Source: Acidovorax sp. sif1233
GTDB lineage: Bacteria > Pseudomonadota > Gammaproteobacteria > Burkholderiales > Burkholderiaceae_C
Direction: 5' to 3'
DNA length: 64,000 nt
Assembly: GCF_019218755.1 (NCBI RefSeq)
Contig: NZ_JAHUWZ010000008.1
Span: forward strand, 150,773 to 214,772
In this document: piece by piece, positions 42,704 through 50,887 of the stretch
Layout of the letters: each line of letters starts with the position of its first letter
How positions within the stretch are numbered: position 1 is the stretch's first letter
Program-made: the position numbers and the translations under genes
The notes under the pieces: generated by a model
Database searches by the model: none
What the model was told of the DNA's origin: nothing
Seen by the model: only the letters and a program-made list of their open reading frames with translations

Positions 42704-43636
42704 TCAGTTTTTTGATCGTCGGACCCACGATACCGGCTGCCTGGGGCTTGCGGCCGACAGCGCATCCCAAAGATGCCGGGCAGCCAGGCTGTGATGCCGG
42801 CTGCGTGAGCGCACCAGGCAGGCTTGCCTGCGTAGATTCTTGTCAGCCAAAGGGGTGGCGTCGTTCACATCCAGGCTCAGCGCGGCAGCGCCGTTGAGCA
42901 GTGCAACCATGCTGTTTTCACGCGCCGCATGCACAAGATCTTCAAGCGCATCGGACTCAAGTTGGACGTTTGGCTTCAGCCCCAGCGCGGCAAAGGCGTT
43001 GTCGAGCTGGCGGCGCATTGAATACTCGGCGGGAAGCAATGCCAGAGGGTGCTTCGCGACGTCGGCGAGGCTCAGCGAGCGCCTTCTGGCCCCCAACCCG
43101 ACAGCAACAGCAGACTCCTCGAAACATGCCAGGACTTCAAGATCCGCATGTGGTTCCGGGTCGAAACTGACAGCAAGATCAAGATCACCGCGCAAAACGC
43201 CTTCGATCAAGGCTTGTGCAGTCCGTCTGCGCAGCGCAATCGAAAGCTCCGGCCACTGAGCTTGCGCGGTGCGCACCACGGGGAGCACCCAGCATCCAGC
43301 GTAAGACTGCACCAGCCCGACGCGGACCAGCCCTGCCACGGTGTTCGCACGTTGGCGCGCATCGCGCAGGGCCGACTGCAGTTCCATCAGACAGGCCGAA
43401 ACCCGGCGGTCAAGCTCCTGCCCAGAGACCGTCGCAATGGCGCGCCCGCTCGTACGGTCGAACAGATGCACATCGAGAGTCGATTCCAACAAGGCGATTT
43501 GCTCCGACAGGGCCGCCTGAGAGATCGAGGCATCGCGCGAAGCTGCATTGAAGCTGCGCGCACGCATCGCTGCCGCGAAGTAGCGCAACTGGCGCAAGGA
43601 GACAAGATCAAGTGGATCGCGGTCGCGTGTGCCCAT
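42704..43636 (-). CDS. LysR-family regulator of the Bug/isomerase pair
   Basis: A 310-residue LysR protein. Helix-turn-helix at about residues 12-70 (LRQLRYFAAAMRARSFNAASRDASI, QAALSEQIALLE), then an effector domain with GLVRVGLVQSYAGCWVLP and a later LLPAEYSMRRQL. The frame extends upstream, but the ATG at 43636 matches the family start. Divergent from the Bug gene at 43741; a perfect palindrome at 43640 sits in front of it. Target: the Bug and CHMI-like genes. Confidence 0.9.
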   Translation of the reverse strand: MGTRDRDPLDLVSLRQLRYFAAAMRARSFNAASRDASISQAALSEQIALLESTLDVHLFDRTSGRAIATVSGQELDRRVSACLMELQSALRDARQRANTVAGLVRVGLVQSYAGCWVLPVVRTAQAQWPELSIALRRRTAQALIEGVLRGDLDLAVSFDPEPHADLEVLACFEESAVAVGLGARRRSLSLADVAKHPLALLPAEYSMRRQLDNAFAALGLKPNVQLESDALEDLVHAARENSMVALLNGAAALSLDVNDATPLADKNLRRQACLVRSRSRHHSLAARHLWDALSAASPRQPVSWVRRSKN

Positions 43637-43639
43637 CGT

Positions 43640-43656
43640 TATCGGATTATCCGATA
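43640..43656. promoter_or_regulatory. Palindromic LysR operator candidate
   Basis: TATCGGATTATCCGATA: perfect 7-base arms around TTA, containing T-N11-A, 4 bases upstream of the LysR start and 84 bases before the Bug gene. Position suits autoregulation by the adjacent LysR protein and control of the divergent promoter. Confidence 0.6.
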
Positions 43657-43740
43657 GATACGACCAGAAAATGCAAATTGCGCAGACCTGCTGCACTGTC
43701 GACACTACAACACGAGATAACTCCAACCAACTGTGCACCG

Positions 43741-44721
43741 ATGAAAAGACGCAACTTCCTTCAGTACGCTGGCGCGGCCACGGCACTTCCCGCTCTCGGC
43801 GTGACGCCCTGCGCTCACGCGCAGGCTTTTCCCTCAAAGCCGATCCGGATCGTGTGTCCCTATCCAGCAGGCGCTACTACGGATGCGGTTTCGCGCCTGA
43901 TGGCGAATGCCTTGCAAACGCACAGCGGTGCCACGGTGATGGTCGACAACCGCAGTGGTGCGGGCGGGAACATCGGCACCGAGGCGGTCGCACGCGGTGA
44001 GGCCGACGGATATACGCTGCTGCTGGGTGCGCTCGGCCCGTTGGCCGCCAACCCAGCGCTGTATCCCAAGCTCAACTTCGATGCAGCAAAGGACTTCACA
44101 CCGCTGGCATGGGCCGCTTCGGTGCCGTTGCTCTGGGCCGTGCACCCCACCTTTGCAGCGACGACGGTCAACGAAGCCCTCAAACTGCTGCGCAAGAGCC
44201 CCGGCAAGTACTTCTACGCGTCTGCTGGCAATGGCACACCTCAACACTTGGCGGGCGAACTGTTCAAGCAGCAGACCCGTACGTCCATCCTCCACATTCC
44301 GTACCGCGGCTCCGCCCCTGCACTCAACGATGTACTGGGAGGGACAGCTCACATGGTGTTCGAGGCCATGCCGGCCATCTTGCAGCATGTGCACAGCGGG
44401 CGCCTGAAGGCGCTTGCGGTGACGGCAGCCCAGCGCATTCCCTCCTTGCCCAATGTGCCAACGCTCAAGGAATCGGGTGTGGATGCCGAAATTGGCGGCT
44501 GGTACGGTTTCCTGGCCCCCGCTGCCACGCCGGCCGACCGCACGGACTGGTTGGTCAAACACATGGGCGCAGTGCTCGCAACCAAGACCACTCAAGACAA
44601 GCTGGCCGCACTCGGCTCGGTACCTGTCGATAGCTCCCCCCAGGCTTTCGCGCGGCTGATGGCGAGCGAGCGAACACGCTGGCAGAAGCTGATCCGCGAT
44701 GTCGGCATCAAGATCGACTGA
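43741..44721 (+). CDS. Bug/TctC-family periplasmic solute-binding protein
   Basis: A 326-residue receptor. The signal is twin-arginine-like (KRRNFLQ) and cleaves near AHAQA. Motifs: IRIVCPYPAGATTDAVSR, VMVDNRSGAGGNIGTEAVA, DGYTLLLGALG and HIPYRGSAPALNDVLGG. It is 14 bases upstream of the CHMI-like gene. The isomerase partner suggests an aromatic or hydroxymuconate-type acid as ligand. Confidence 0.93.
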   Translation: MKRRNFLQYAGAATALPALGVTPCAHAQAFPSKPIRIVCPYPAGATTDAVSRLMANALQTHSGATVMVDNRSGAGGNIGTEAVARGEADGYTLLLGALGPLAANPALYPKLNFDAAKDFTPLAWAASVPLLWAVHPTFAATTVNEALKLLRKSPGKYFYASAGNGTPQHLAGELFKQQTRTSILHIPYRGSAPALNDVLGGTAHMVFEAMPAILQHVHSGRLKALAVTAAQRIPSLPNVPTLKESGVDAEIGGWYGFLAPAATPADRTDWLVKHMGAVLATKTTQDKLAALGSVPVDSSPQAFARLMASERTRWQKLIRDVGIKID

Positions 44722-44735
44722 ACACGGAGCCCCCC

Positions 44736-45155
44736 ATGCCGCATATTGCCATCCAGGTTTCACCGCCGCTGCTTGCAGCGATTGAATGGGAGCCTGTATT
44801 GCGGGCTCTGCACCATGCGCTGGCGGAGCGCGGATGGGCAGTGCTCGCAGACCTGAAGTCGCGCGTGACTCCCATCGCCGCCGAGTTGTGCGGAGTAGAT
44901 CCGCAAGCGCAGCAACTGATCGCGACCCTCATGCTGACCAACCCGCGCCCGCCGGATACCTGCGCCGCGATGGCCGCGATGGTGTTGGATCATCTTTCTC
45001 ACGCAATCGACGCCCACCCGGCGACCATGGACTGGGTGCAATGCTGCGTGTTTCTGCGTGAGCATCCGAAGACACACTACCTCAAGCGGGAGTGGAATGG
45101 ACCACTTCCAACCGCAAGACAACGACCTGATCTTGCCGAACGGCAACCAGCTTAG
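44736..45155 (+). CDS. 5-carboxymethyl-2-hydroxymuconate isomerase-like tautomerase
   Basis: A 139-residue protein of the CHMI/4-OT tautomerase superfamily. It begins Met-Pro, so removal of Met leaves the catalytic N-terminal proline (PHIAIQVS). The VLADLKSRV stretch matches the FPLAGIRSRV region of E. coli HpcD, and the C-terminal half has helices like MVLDHLSHAI. CHMI acts in homoprotocatechuate meta-cleavage, but no other hpa genes are here, so the substrate is uncertain. The C terminus after residue 120 is polar and may be extended by local rearrangement next to the gene-free region at 45156. Confidence 0.65.
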   Translation: MPHIAIQVSPPLLAAIEWEPVLRALHHALAERGWAVLADLKSRVTPIAAELCGVDPQAQQLIATLMLTNPRPPDTCAAMAAMVLDHLSHAIDAHPATMDWVQCCVFLREHPKTHYLKREWNGPLPTARQRPDLAERQPA

Positions 45156-45514
45156 GAGCAGCGTCCTGCCCAACGTCCCAGACTATGTCTCCCCCGGAAA
45201 GGGATACAGGCATCGTTGCAATGCCCGCAGAGTTCCACCGGTCGCCTTTAGGCGCCGCTATCGAAGACCGCAAGCCGCACGCAGCGCGAAGGGCTACCGT
45301 GAGCGAGATCGAACGCCATGCTCGCTCCGTCCAATGCTGATCTGAGCTGAGCGGCAGTCCGTCTGCGGGATTCGAATGCCCTGGTCCAGCTTGAAGCACG
45401 CCAATCGGACCAAAGGGCTGATCCGCAGCGGCATTGGCGGATCGTCTCGATCCATCACTGCGCTCAATGGTGAATGAAAGCGCGTCGCCCGGACATATTG
45501 CTCCCGAGCCCAGC

Positions 45515-45537
45515 AGTTGCCCCCAAAGTTGCCCCCA
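45515..45537. repeat. Two tandem copies of AGTTGCCCCCA
   Basis: Copies at 45515-45525 and 45527-45537, 12-base period, about 125 bases from the tRNA-Phe 3' end. Could be integrase arm-type sites or the remains of an integrase 3' end; inferred. Confidence 0.7.
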
Positions 45538-45583
45538 CTTTGTGCTGGCTTGGGGCGGATAACTATGGACGGGCCTGGAATGA

Positions 45584-45620
45584 AAAAAGCCCTAAGTCGT
45601 TGATTTACTTAGGGCTTTTT
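45584..45620. terminator. Bidirectional rho-independent terminator beyond tRNA-Phe
   Basis: Arms 45584-45597 (AAAAAGCCCTAAGT) and 45607-45620 pair perfectly over 14 bases with a 9-base loop; A-runs and T-runs on each side give a U-tract in either direction. It ends transcription of tRNA-Phe on the minus strand. Confidence 0.85.
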
Positions 45621-45660
45621 AACTTCTGCGGACGTCTATGGACGACTACAAAATGAGTAG

Positions 45661-45736
45661 TGGTGGCCTGGGGCGGAATCGAACCACCGACACAAGGATT
45701 TTCAATCCTCTGCTCTACCGACTGAGCTACCGGGCC
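45661..45736 (-). tRNA. tRNA-Phe (anticodon GAA)
   Basis: A 76-nt cloverleaf with CCA encoded at the 3' end. The anticodon loop reads TTGAAAA, giving GAA. D-arm AGCTCAGTCGGTAGAGC and T-arm GGTGGTTCGATTCCGCC are standard. The acceptor stem pairs GGCCCGG with CCAGGCC and so has a C5-A68 mismatch. A TATAAT box lies just upstream (45747-45752). Confidence 0.95.
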
Positions 45737-45746
45737 TGAGCCTCAA

Positions 45747-45776
45747 ATTATAACCAGAAAAATCGAGGCATCTGAA
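45747..45776 (-). promoter_or_regulatory. Sigma-70 promoter of tRNA-Phe
   Basis: Minus strand: TTCAGA (45771-45776), 18-base spacer, and perfect TATAAT (45747-45752), ten bases upstream of the mature tRNA 5' end. Confidence 0.7.
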
Positions 45777-45803
45777 GAACCTGAAGGAATTTTTGCGGTG
45801 CTG

Positions 45804-46487
45804 CTAGGTGCGCTTGCCTCGCCCCAGGTCCACGCCCAACTGGCGCAACTTGCGGTACAGGTGAGTGCGCTCCAGGCCGGTTTTTTCGGCTACCCGCGTC
45901 ATCGAGCCGCCCTCGCGGGCAAGGTGGAATTCGAAATAGGCTTTCTCGAAGCCATCACGCGCTTCGCGCAGGGGGCGGTCCAGATCAAACCCCTGGTGGG
46001 CGTGCGGGCCGGCGTCCACGCTGGCCATCACGGCCGATACGGCCGGCAGTTGCGAGAACGTGGGGTCGGCGGGAGCGTGAACGGGCGCCTGGGTGGCGGC
46101 CGCCGGGGCCGATTGGTGGGCGGCATTGCGCGCCAGGCCCTGCTCCACCGCCTTGAGCAGCTTTTGCAGGGTGATGGGCTTTTCAAGGAAAGAGAACGCG
46201 CCGATGCGCGTGGCCTCCACGGCGGTGTCGATGGTGGCGTGGCCGCTCATCATGATCACGGGCATGGTGAGCACGCCGGCCGTTGCCCATTCCTTGAGCA
46301 GCGAGACACCGTCGGTATCGGGCATCCAGATATCAAGCAGCACCAGGTCGTAAGTATTGCCCGACCGGGCAGCACGCGCCTGGGTTGCGTTTTCTGCGAG
46401 GTCTACGCTGTGACCTTCGTCGTTCAGGATTTCCGACAACAGATCACGAATGCCGAGCTCATCGTCGACCACCAGAATGTTTGCCAT
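45804..46487 (-). CDS. ntrX: NtrX-like response regulator without AAA+ domain
   Basis: A 227-residue regulator. Residues 1-120 are a receiver with phospho-acceptor Asp52 in LVLLDIWMPDTDG and KPITL. An Ala/Pro-rich linker follows, then a Fis-type helix-turn-helix at the C terminus (MTRVAEKTGLERTHLYRKLRQLGVD). Canonical NtrX (about 450 residues) has a sigma-54 AAA+ domain between these parts; it is absent here, so this protein cannot open sigma-54 promoters and probably acts as a plain DNA-binding regulator. It is 38 bases after ntrY, its likely kinase. Confidence 0.87.
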   Translation of the reverse strand: MANILVVDDELGIRDLLSEILNDEGHSVDLAENATQARAARSGNTYDLVLLDIWMPDTDGVSLLKEWATAGVLTMPVIMMSGHATIDTAVEATRIGAFSFLEKPITLQKLLKAVEQGLARNAAHQSAPAAATQAPVHAPADPTFSQLPAVSAVMASVDAGPHAHQGFDLDRPLREARDGFEKAYFEFHLAREGGSMTRVAEKTGLERTHLYRKLRQLGVDLGRGKRT

Positions 46488-46525
46488 GTGTGTTGAAGCG
46501 CCTTGGGTACTGCGGGGCGGTGTTG

Positions 46526-48826
46526 TTATGACGCCACCGCTGGTTCAGGGGCGAATGATAACGACACTTGGGCTCCCCGCACCACGCCATCTTCGATGCG
46601 ATTCGACAAGTCGATGCGTGCGCCGTGCTCGTCGGCAATCTTTTTGACCACGGCCAGCCCCAGGCCAGTACCCCGCGGCTTGGTGGTGACGTAGGGTTCG
46701 AAGGCCCGCTGAAGGATGTGCGCGGGGAAGCCGGCGCCGCTGTCCGATACCGTGAGCCGCACGCGCCGCGAGGACTCGCTCCAGCGCGTGCTGATGCGCA
46801 CCGCGGGCACGGGCTCGGAGGTGCTGGCGCGGGCCTGTTCGGTGGAATCCTGCGCGTTTTGCAGCAGGTTGTGCACGACCTGGCGCAGTTGCTGCGCGTC
46901 GCCCGCGATGCTGGGGCAGCGCGGGTCCAGTTCGGCTTCCACACGCACGGTGGCGTTCTCTTCCCCATACAGGTGGAGCACATCCGCGACCAGCGCATTG
47001 AGGTCCAGCGCATGCAGTTCTGCGGCGGGCAACCGTGCGTAGTCACGGAATTCGTTGACCAGCCGCTTCATGGCGTCCACCTGGTCCACGATGGTCTTGA
47101 CGGACTTGGCCAGGATGGCTTGCTCTGGATCCGGCAGCTTGCCCGAGAGCTTCATTTCCAGCCGCTCGGCGGACAGCTGGATGGGCGTCAGCGGATTCTT
47201 GATTTCATGCGCCAGGCGCCGTGCCACCTCGCCCCAGGCCTGCGCACGCTGTGCTGAAACAATTTCCGATATGTCGTCAAAAACCAACAATCGGGCCGAA
47301 TCAGGCAGTTCGGCCCCCCGGGCCACGAGGCTGGTGGCGTGCTGCCCCACGCCGCCGGACGACGCATGCAGTTCAAACGGTTGCTGCCAGTGGTCCAGCC
47401 CATGGCGTTCGGTGTCCCCCAGGAAGGCGTCGAAATGGCCCTGGATCGATGCCGCAAACTCGGCAAGGCCGGGCACCTCGGACAGCGGACGCCCTTCGTA
47501 CACCGCCATGGGTGCGCGCAGGATCCGCGTGGCGCCGGGGTTGGACGACCGGATCAGCCCCTGCGCATCCAGGACGATGACCCCCGCTGTCAGGTTGTCC
47601 AGAATGGTCTGGAGATTGGCGCGGGCGGCATCGACCTCACCCATGCTCTGTTCCACGGCCTGCCGGGCATCCGCCAGTTGCTGGGTCATCAAGGCGAAGG
47701 ACCGCGTGAGGCCGCCCAGTTCGTCCTTGCCCTGCAGCACGGCCTTGGGGCTGAGGTTGCCCGCCGCCACCTCGCGCACCCCTTCGGCCAGCACGAGCAG
47801 GGGGCGTGCCAGCTGATTGCCCAGCAGCACCGCCAGCAGCACGGCTCCAAATACCGCCAGGAAAAGGCTCAGCGTGAGCGTGCCCACGTACATGCGCCGC
47901 AGGCCTCCCCGCGCCAGCGCGCGCTCCTGGTATTCACGGTTGGCCTCCTGCACGGCGATGGCGTTCGCCACCAGCGCGGGCGGCAGCGGGAGCGTGGCTT
48001 GCAGGTACCGGGGCTCCACGAGCAAGCCCACACTGGGACTGCTCACCAGGGCCAGCACCTTGACCCGCGCGTTCTGCGCGGCGGCAGGGTCCGATATATC
48101 GTCCAGCCCCTCGATCTGCGCGGTGGCGCGCTGCTGGCGCACGGTGCGCAGCAGGGGCACCCCGGGGCGGTCGGGGTTCAGGCTGAAGCGCGACTGGCCG
48201 GCGCTGGCCACCGCCTGCCCTGCAGCGTTCCAGAGCACGACATCGGTGGCGCCCAGCTGCTCGCGGATGCGTTCGAGCACCAGCCCGGCGGCGGCATCGG
48301 GCACCTGGGCCACCTGCGCACCCGCGTTGCGCGTCTTGGCGGCCATGTCGGTGGCCAGCGAGTCGAGTGAAACCCGGGCCAAATTCACCCCCGCCGACAG
48401 GGCCCCTTCCACCTTCACATCGAACCAGCTCTCGATGGAGCGGGTGACGAACTGGTAGGACACCACGTAGATCAGCAGCCCCGGCATCAGGCCCACCAGC
48501 GCGAAAATGGCCGCCAGCTTGACGAGCAGCCGGCTGCCAAAGCGCCCCTTGCGCAGGCGCATGCCCAGGCGCACCGCCACCCAGACCAGCACGGCCAGCA
48601 GCAGCAGCGCCACCAGCACGTTCACGCCAAAGAGCCAGGCGTAGTTGCGCTCGTACAGCGCGCGGTTGTTGGTCGCCAGGGTAAGCAGGAACATCAGCAC
48701 CAAGCCGATGGCAGACATGGCGGCGGCGCCCACCCCCACCGCCCAGCGCACGGCGCGCGACTGGCGTGCGGCGGCGTGGGCTGATGCGGAGGCCGCCGCC
48801 GGCCGGGGAGCGCCGGGGTGGCTCAC
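46526..48826 (-). CDS. ntrY: NtrY-like nitrogen/redox sensor histidine kinase
   Basis: A 766-residue membrane kinase. Two N-terminal helices and a further pair around a large periplasmic loop, then HAMP (RPLLVLAEGVREVAAGNL), a PAS domain (ILDNLTAGVIVLDAQG), the H-box RRLAHEIKNPLTPIQLSAERLEMKL in pieces, and a HATPase with DSGAGFP and GTGLGLAVVKK. The GTG at 48826 is preferred over an ATG at 48877: it overlaps the DUF4390 stop (GTGA) and has GGAG upstream. It phosphorylates the NtrX-like regulator downstream. Confidence 0.92.
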   Translation of the reverse strand: MSHPGAPRPAAASASAHAAARQSRAVRWAVGVGAAAMSAIGLVLMFLLTLATNNRALYERNYAWLFGVNVLVALLLLAVLVWVAVRLGMRLRKGRFGSRLLVKLAAIFALVGLMPGLLIYVVSYQFVTRSIESWFDVKVEGALSAGVNLARVSLDSLATDMAAKTRNAGAQVAQVPDAAAGLVLERIREQLGATDVVLWNAAGQAVASAGQSRFSLNPDRPGVPLLRTVRQQRATAQIEGLDDISDPAAAQNARVKVLALVSSPSVGLLVEPRYLQATLPLPPALVANAIAVQEANREYQERALARGGLRRMYVGTLTLSLFLAVFGAVLLAVLLGNQLARPLLVLAEGVREVAAGNLSPKAVLQGKDELGGLTRSFALMTQQLADARQAVEQSMGEVDAARANLQTILDNLTAGVIVLDAQGLIRSSNPGATRILRAPMAVYEGRPLSEVPGLAEFAASIQGHFDAFLGDTERHGLDHWQQPFELHASSGGVGQHATSLVARGAELPDSARLLVFDDISEIVSAQRAQAWGEVARRLAHEIKNPLTPIQLSAERLEMKLSGKLPDPEQAILAKSVKTIVDQVDAMKRLVNEFRDYARLPAAELHALDLNALVADVLHLYGEENATVRVEAELDPRCPSIAGDAQQLRQVVHNLLQNAQDSTEQARASTSEPVPAVRISTRWSESSRRVRLTVSDSGAGFPAHILQRAFEPYVTTKPRGTGLGLAVVKKIADEHGARIDLSNRIEDGVVRGAQVSLSFAPEPAVAS

Positions 48827-49434
48827 TTCGCAGGCTCCGCTGCCAGGCGCTGGCTGCGCGAAACCAGCAGATTCCATCCGGATCGCCCCACGGCCCCGAT
48901 CTGAAACGGGCGGGGCAGCTGGGACATGTCGAGCCTGAACCGGAAGTTGACCGTGTGCACGACATCTGCCTCGATCACCTCGTTTTCAGCGATCTTCCAA
49001 CGCGAAATCCGCTGAATGGCAGACAACGCGTCGGCATAGTCGTCAAAGTTCTGCCCCAGCACCACGCCCAGGCCGCTGTTGGTGAACGGCACGGGGGAGA
49101 TGTTCAATCGCCATCTTCGCGTCAATGGCTGATAACTTAGGCGCAGATAGCGGGTGGTTTCCGCCACTTGGCGGTCAGACCAGTACCAACGGTCGCGCAG
49201 CACCTGGGCCTCCGCCACGAAGAACATGGGAATGCCTTTGTTCAATGCGTCTTCTGCGAGTTCCGGCAGCATGAACTGCAGGTTGGTGCTGAGGTACAGG
49301 CCGTCTTCGGCCCGCTCGAGCCGCAGTTCGCCCACCTCGGGCGCGGCGGCTTGCCCTGCCGCAACCAGCCCCGGCAGCAGGGCGGCACATCCCATGAGCA
49401 CAAAAATTGCGCAAACCACCATCCACCGAGCCAT
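48823..49434 (-). CDS. DUF4390 domain protein, exported
   Basis: A 203-residue protein with a hydrophobic N-terminal signal (about residues 4-27) and the DUF4390 region, including LSTNLQFMLPELAEDALNKGIPMFF, FFVAEAQVLRDRWYW and TRYLRLSYQPLTRRWRL seen as separate stretches. Function unknown; the gene is conserved between rsmB and ntrY in Burkholderiales, which hints at a periplasmic partner of NtrY. ATG at 49434, seven bases after the rsmB stop. Confidence 0.88.
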   Translation of the reverse strand: MARWMVVCAIFVLMGCAALLPGLVAAGQAAAPEVGELRLERAEDGLYLSTNLQFMLPELAEDALNKGIPMFFVAEAQVLRDRWYWSDRQVAETTRYLRLSYQPLTRRWRLNISPVPFTNSGLGVVLGQNFDDYADALSAIQRISRWKIAENEVIEADVVHTVNFRFRLDMSQLPRPFQIGAVGRSGWNLLVSRSQRLAAEPAK

Positions 49435-49441
49435 CACGGAC

Positions 49442-50869
49442 TCATTGCGGCGATTTTTGCAACAGTGCGTAAAAAAATCCGTCGTGGTCACCCGGTTGAT
49501 TGTCCGGGACAGCCCCGGGCTTGTCCCCGTTGCCGGGAATTAAATGCCCCGGCGACGGCAGCAATTGCGCATCGGTGTTGTGTGCAAGAAACGTTTGCAC
49601 CTGGTCGTCGCCTTCGGCGCGGAACACGGAACAGGTGCAATACAGCAGCCGCCCGCCTGGGCGCAGAAGGGGCCAGAGCGTCTTCAGCAGGCGGGCCTGC
49701 AGGGCGGCCAACTGGGCAATGTCGCTCTCGCGGCGCAGCCAGCGCACGTCGGGGTGGCGCCGCACGATGCCCGAGGCGGTGCATGGCGCATCGAGCAAGA
49801 TGGCATCGAACAGTTCACCCCCGCAGTGCTGCTGCCACCAGTCCTGGGGGCGTGCGGCGTCGGCCACGACCACCTGCGCACGAAGCCCCAGGCGCTGCAT
49901 GGTGTCACCGATGCGGGCGCTGCGGGCGGCGTCGATCTCCAGCGCGGTGACCTGTACAGGGGCGCCAGCACCGGCCAGCTCCAGAAGGTGGGCCGTCTTG
50001 CCCCCCGGTGCGGCGCAGGCGTCGAGCACACGCAGGGGCTGTGCGAGGTCCAGGCCGTCCAGCAGCAGGGGCGCCGCCATCTGCGCGGCGGCATCCTGCA
50101 CCGACACCCAGCCCTGGTCAAAGCCCGGCAGGGATTGCACAGGTACGGGGTGCCGCAGCACCAGCCCGGCCTCGCCCCACGAAGACGCTTCCAAATCAAT
50201 AGCATCTAGCGCTTGCTGGTATTGCGCCGGAGTGCATTTTTGCTTGTTAACCCGCAACGTCATTGGCGCGTGGGCGTTGTTGGCCTGAAGGATCTGCTCC
50301 CAATGCTGGGGATGGTCCTTGCGCAGCCGTGCGATCCACCACTGGGGATGGTTCCAGCGGGCCAGCGGGTCGTCGCCGGTGCGGGCGACCAGCGCATCGC
50401 GCTCGCGCAGAAAGCGTCGCAGGCACCCATTGATGAACGAGGCCTGCGCGCGGGTGGATGCGCTCCGCTTGGCCGCCTCCACCGCCTGATTCACCAGCGT
50501 GAAGGCCTCATACGGCGATTCGTCCGGGTTCCAGCACAGCGCCAGGGCCGTGCACAGCAAGGCATCCGCCGCCGGCGGCGGCGTGCGGGCGACCATCTGA
50601 CGGCGCAATGCCTCGGCGCGCCCGGCCTGGCGCAGCACCTGGAACAGCAGAGACTGCACGCCCGGGCGCAGACCCACGTCCACCGCCGCCATGGCGGCGG
50701 TTCCGGACTGGCCCCCGCGAATGGCCAGCAAGGCGCCGGCCACGGCATCCAGCTGCTGCCACAGCGCCACCGGCTGTCCGCCCCCGGACGGCGGGTGGGC
50801 GGGGCCGCGGGGCGAAGGAGGTTGCACCCCGGAAGAAGACGTGGGGCGGCGCGCAGGGGGTTGGGTCAT
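49442..50869 (-). CDS. rsmB: 16S rRNA (cytosine-967-C5)-methyltransferase RsmB
   Basis: A 475-residue SAM-dependent RNA methyltransferase. N-terminal NusB-like RNA-binding region (about residues 40-175), then a Rossmann domain with DACAAPGGKT, ALEIDAAR, LLDAPCTASG (catalytic Pro-Cys) and LLYCTCSVFRAE with the second cysteine. The first 35 residues are Pro/Ser/Gly rich and extra compared with E. coli RsmB (429). It lies 18 bases after the lemA-like gene and is part of the five-gene operon ending in ntrX. Confidence 0.95.
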   Translation of the reverse strand: MTQPPARRPTSSSGVQPPSPRGPAHPPSGGGQPVALWQQLDAVAGALLAIRGGQSGTAAMAAVDVGLRPGVQSLLFQVLRQAGRAEALRRQMVARTPPPAADALLCTALALCWNPDESPYEAFTLVNQAVEAAKRSASTRAQASFINGCLRRFLRERDALVARTGDDPLARWNHPQWWIARLRKDHPQHWEQILQANNAHAPMTLRVNKQKCTPAQYQQALDAIDLEASSWGEAGLVLRHPVPVQSLPGFDQGWVSVQDAAAQMAAPLLLDGLDLAQPLRVLDACAAPGGKTAHLLELAGAGAPVQVTALEIDAARSARIGDTMQRLGLRAQVVVADAARPQDWWQQHCGGELFDAILLDAPCTASGIVRRHPDVRWLRRESDIAQLAALQARLLKTLWPLLRPGGRLLYCTCSVFRAEGDDQVQTFLAHNTDAQLLPSPGHLIPGNGDKPGAVPDNQPGDHDGFFYALLQKSPQ

Positions 50870-50887
50870 GGTGGTCCTGAAAACGGT

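Larger units (their letters stand above)
45156..45660. other. Gene-free scar between accessory region and tRNA-Phe
   Basis: No credible gene. It holds an 11-base tandem repeat (45515-45537), a degenerate copy of the tRNA-Phe 3' end (45546-45559, 13 of 14 bases as at 45664-45677), two CTATGGACG repeats (45563 and 45636) and a strong terminator (45584-45620). This combination is typical of the edge of an element inserted by a tyrosine recombinase at a tRNA gene; no integrase gene remains. Confidence 0.5.

Noticed and set aside
45082..45399. 105-codon minus-strand frame at the end of the CHMI-like gene
   Set aside because: Overlaps the isomerase gene and has no domain or start signal.
49587..49600. 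GAAACGTTTGC resembling the LacI operators
   Set aside because: Inside the rsmB coding sequence, with asymmetric flanks and no promoter position; likely chance.
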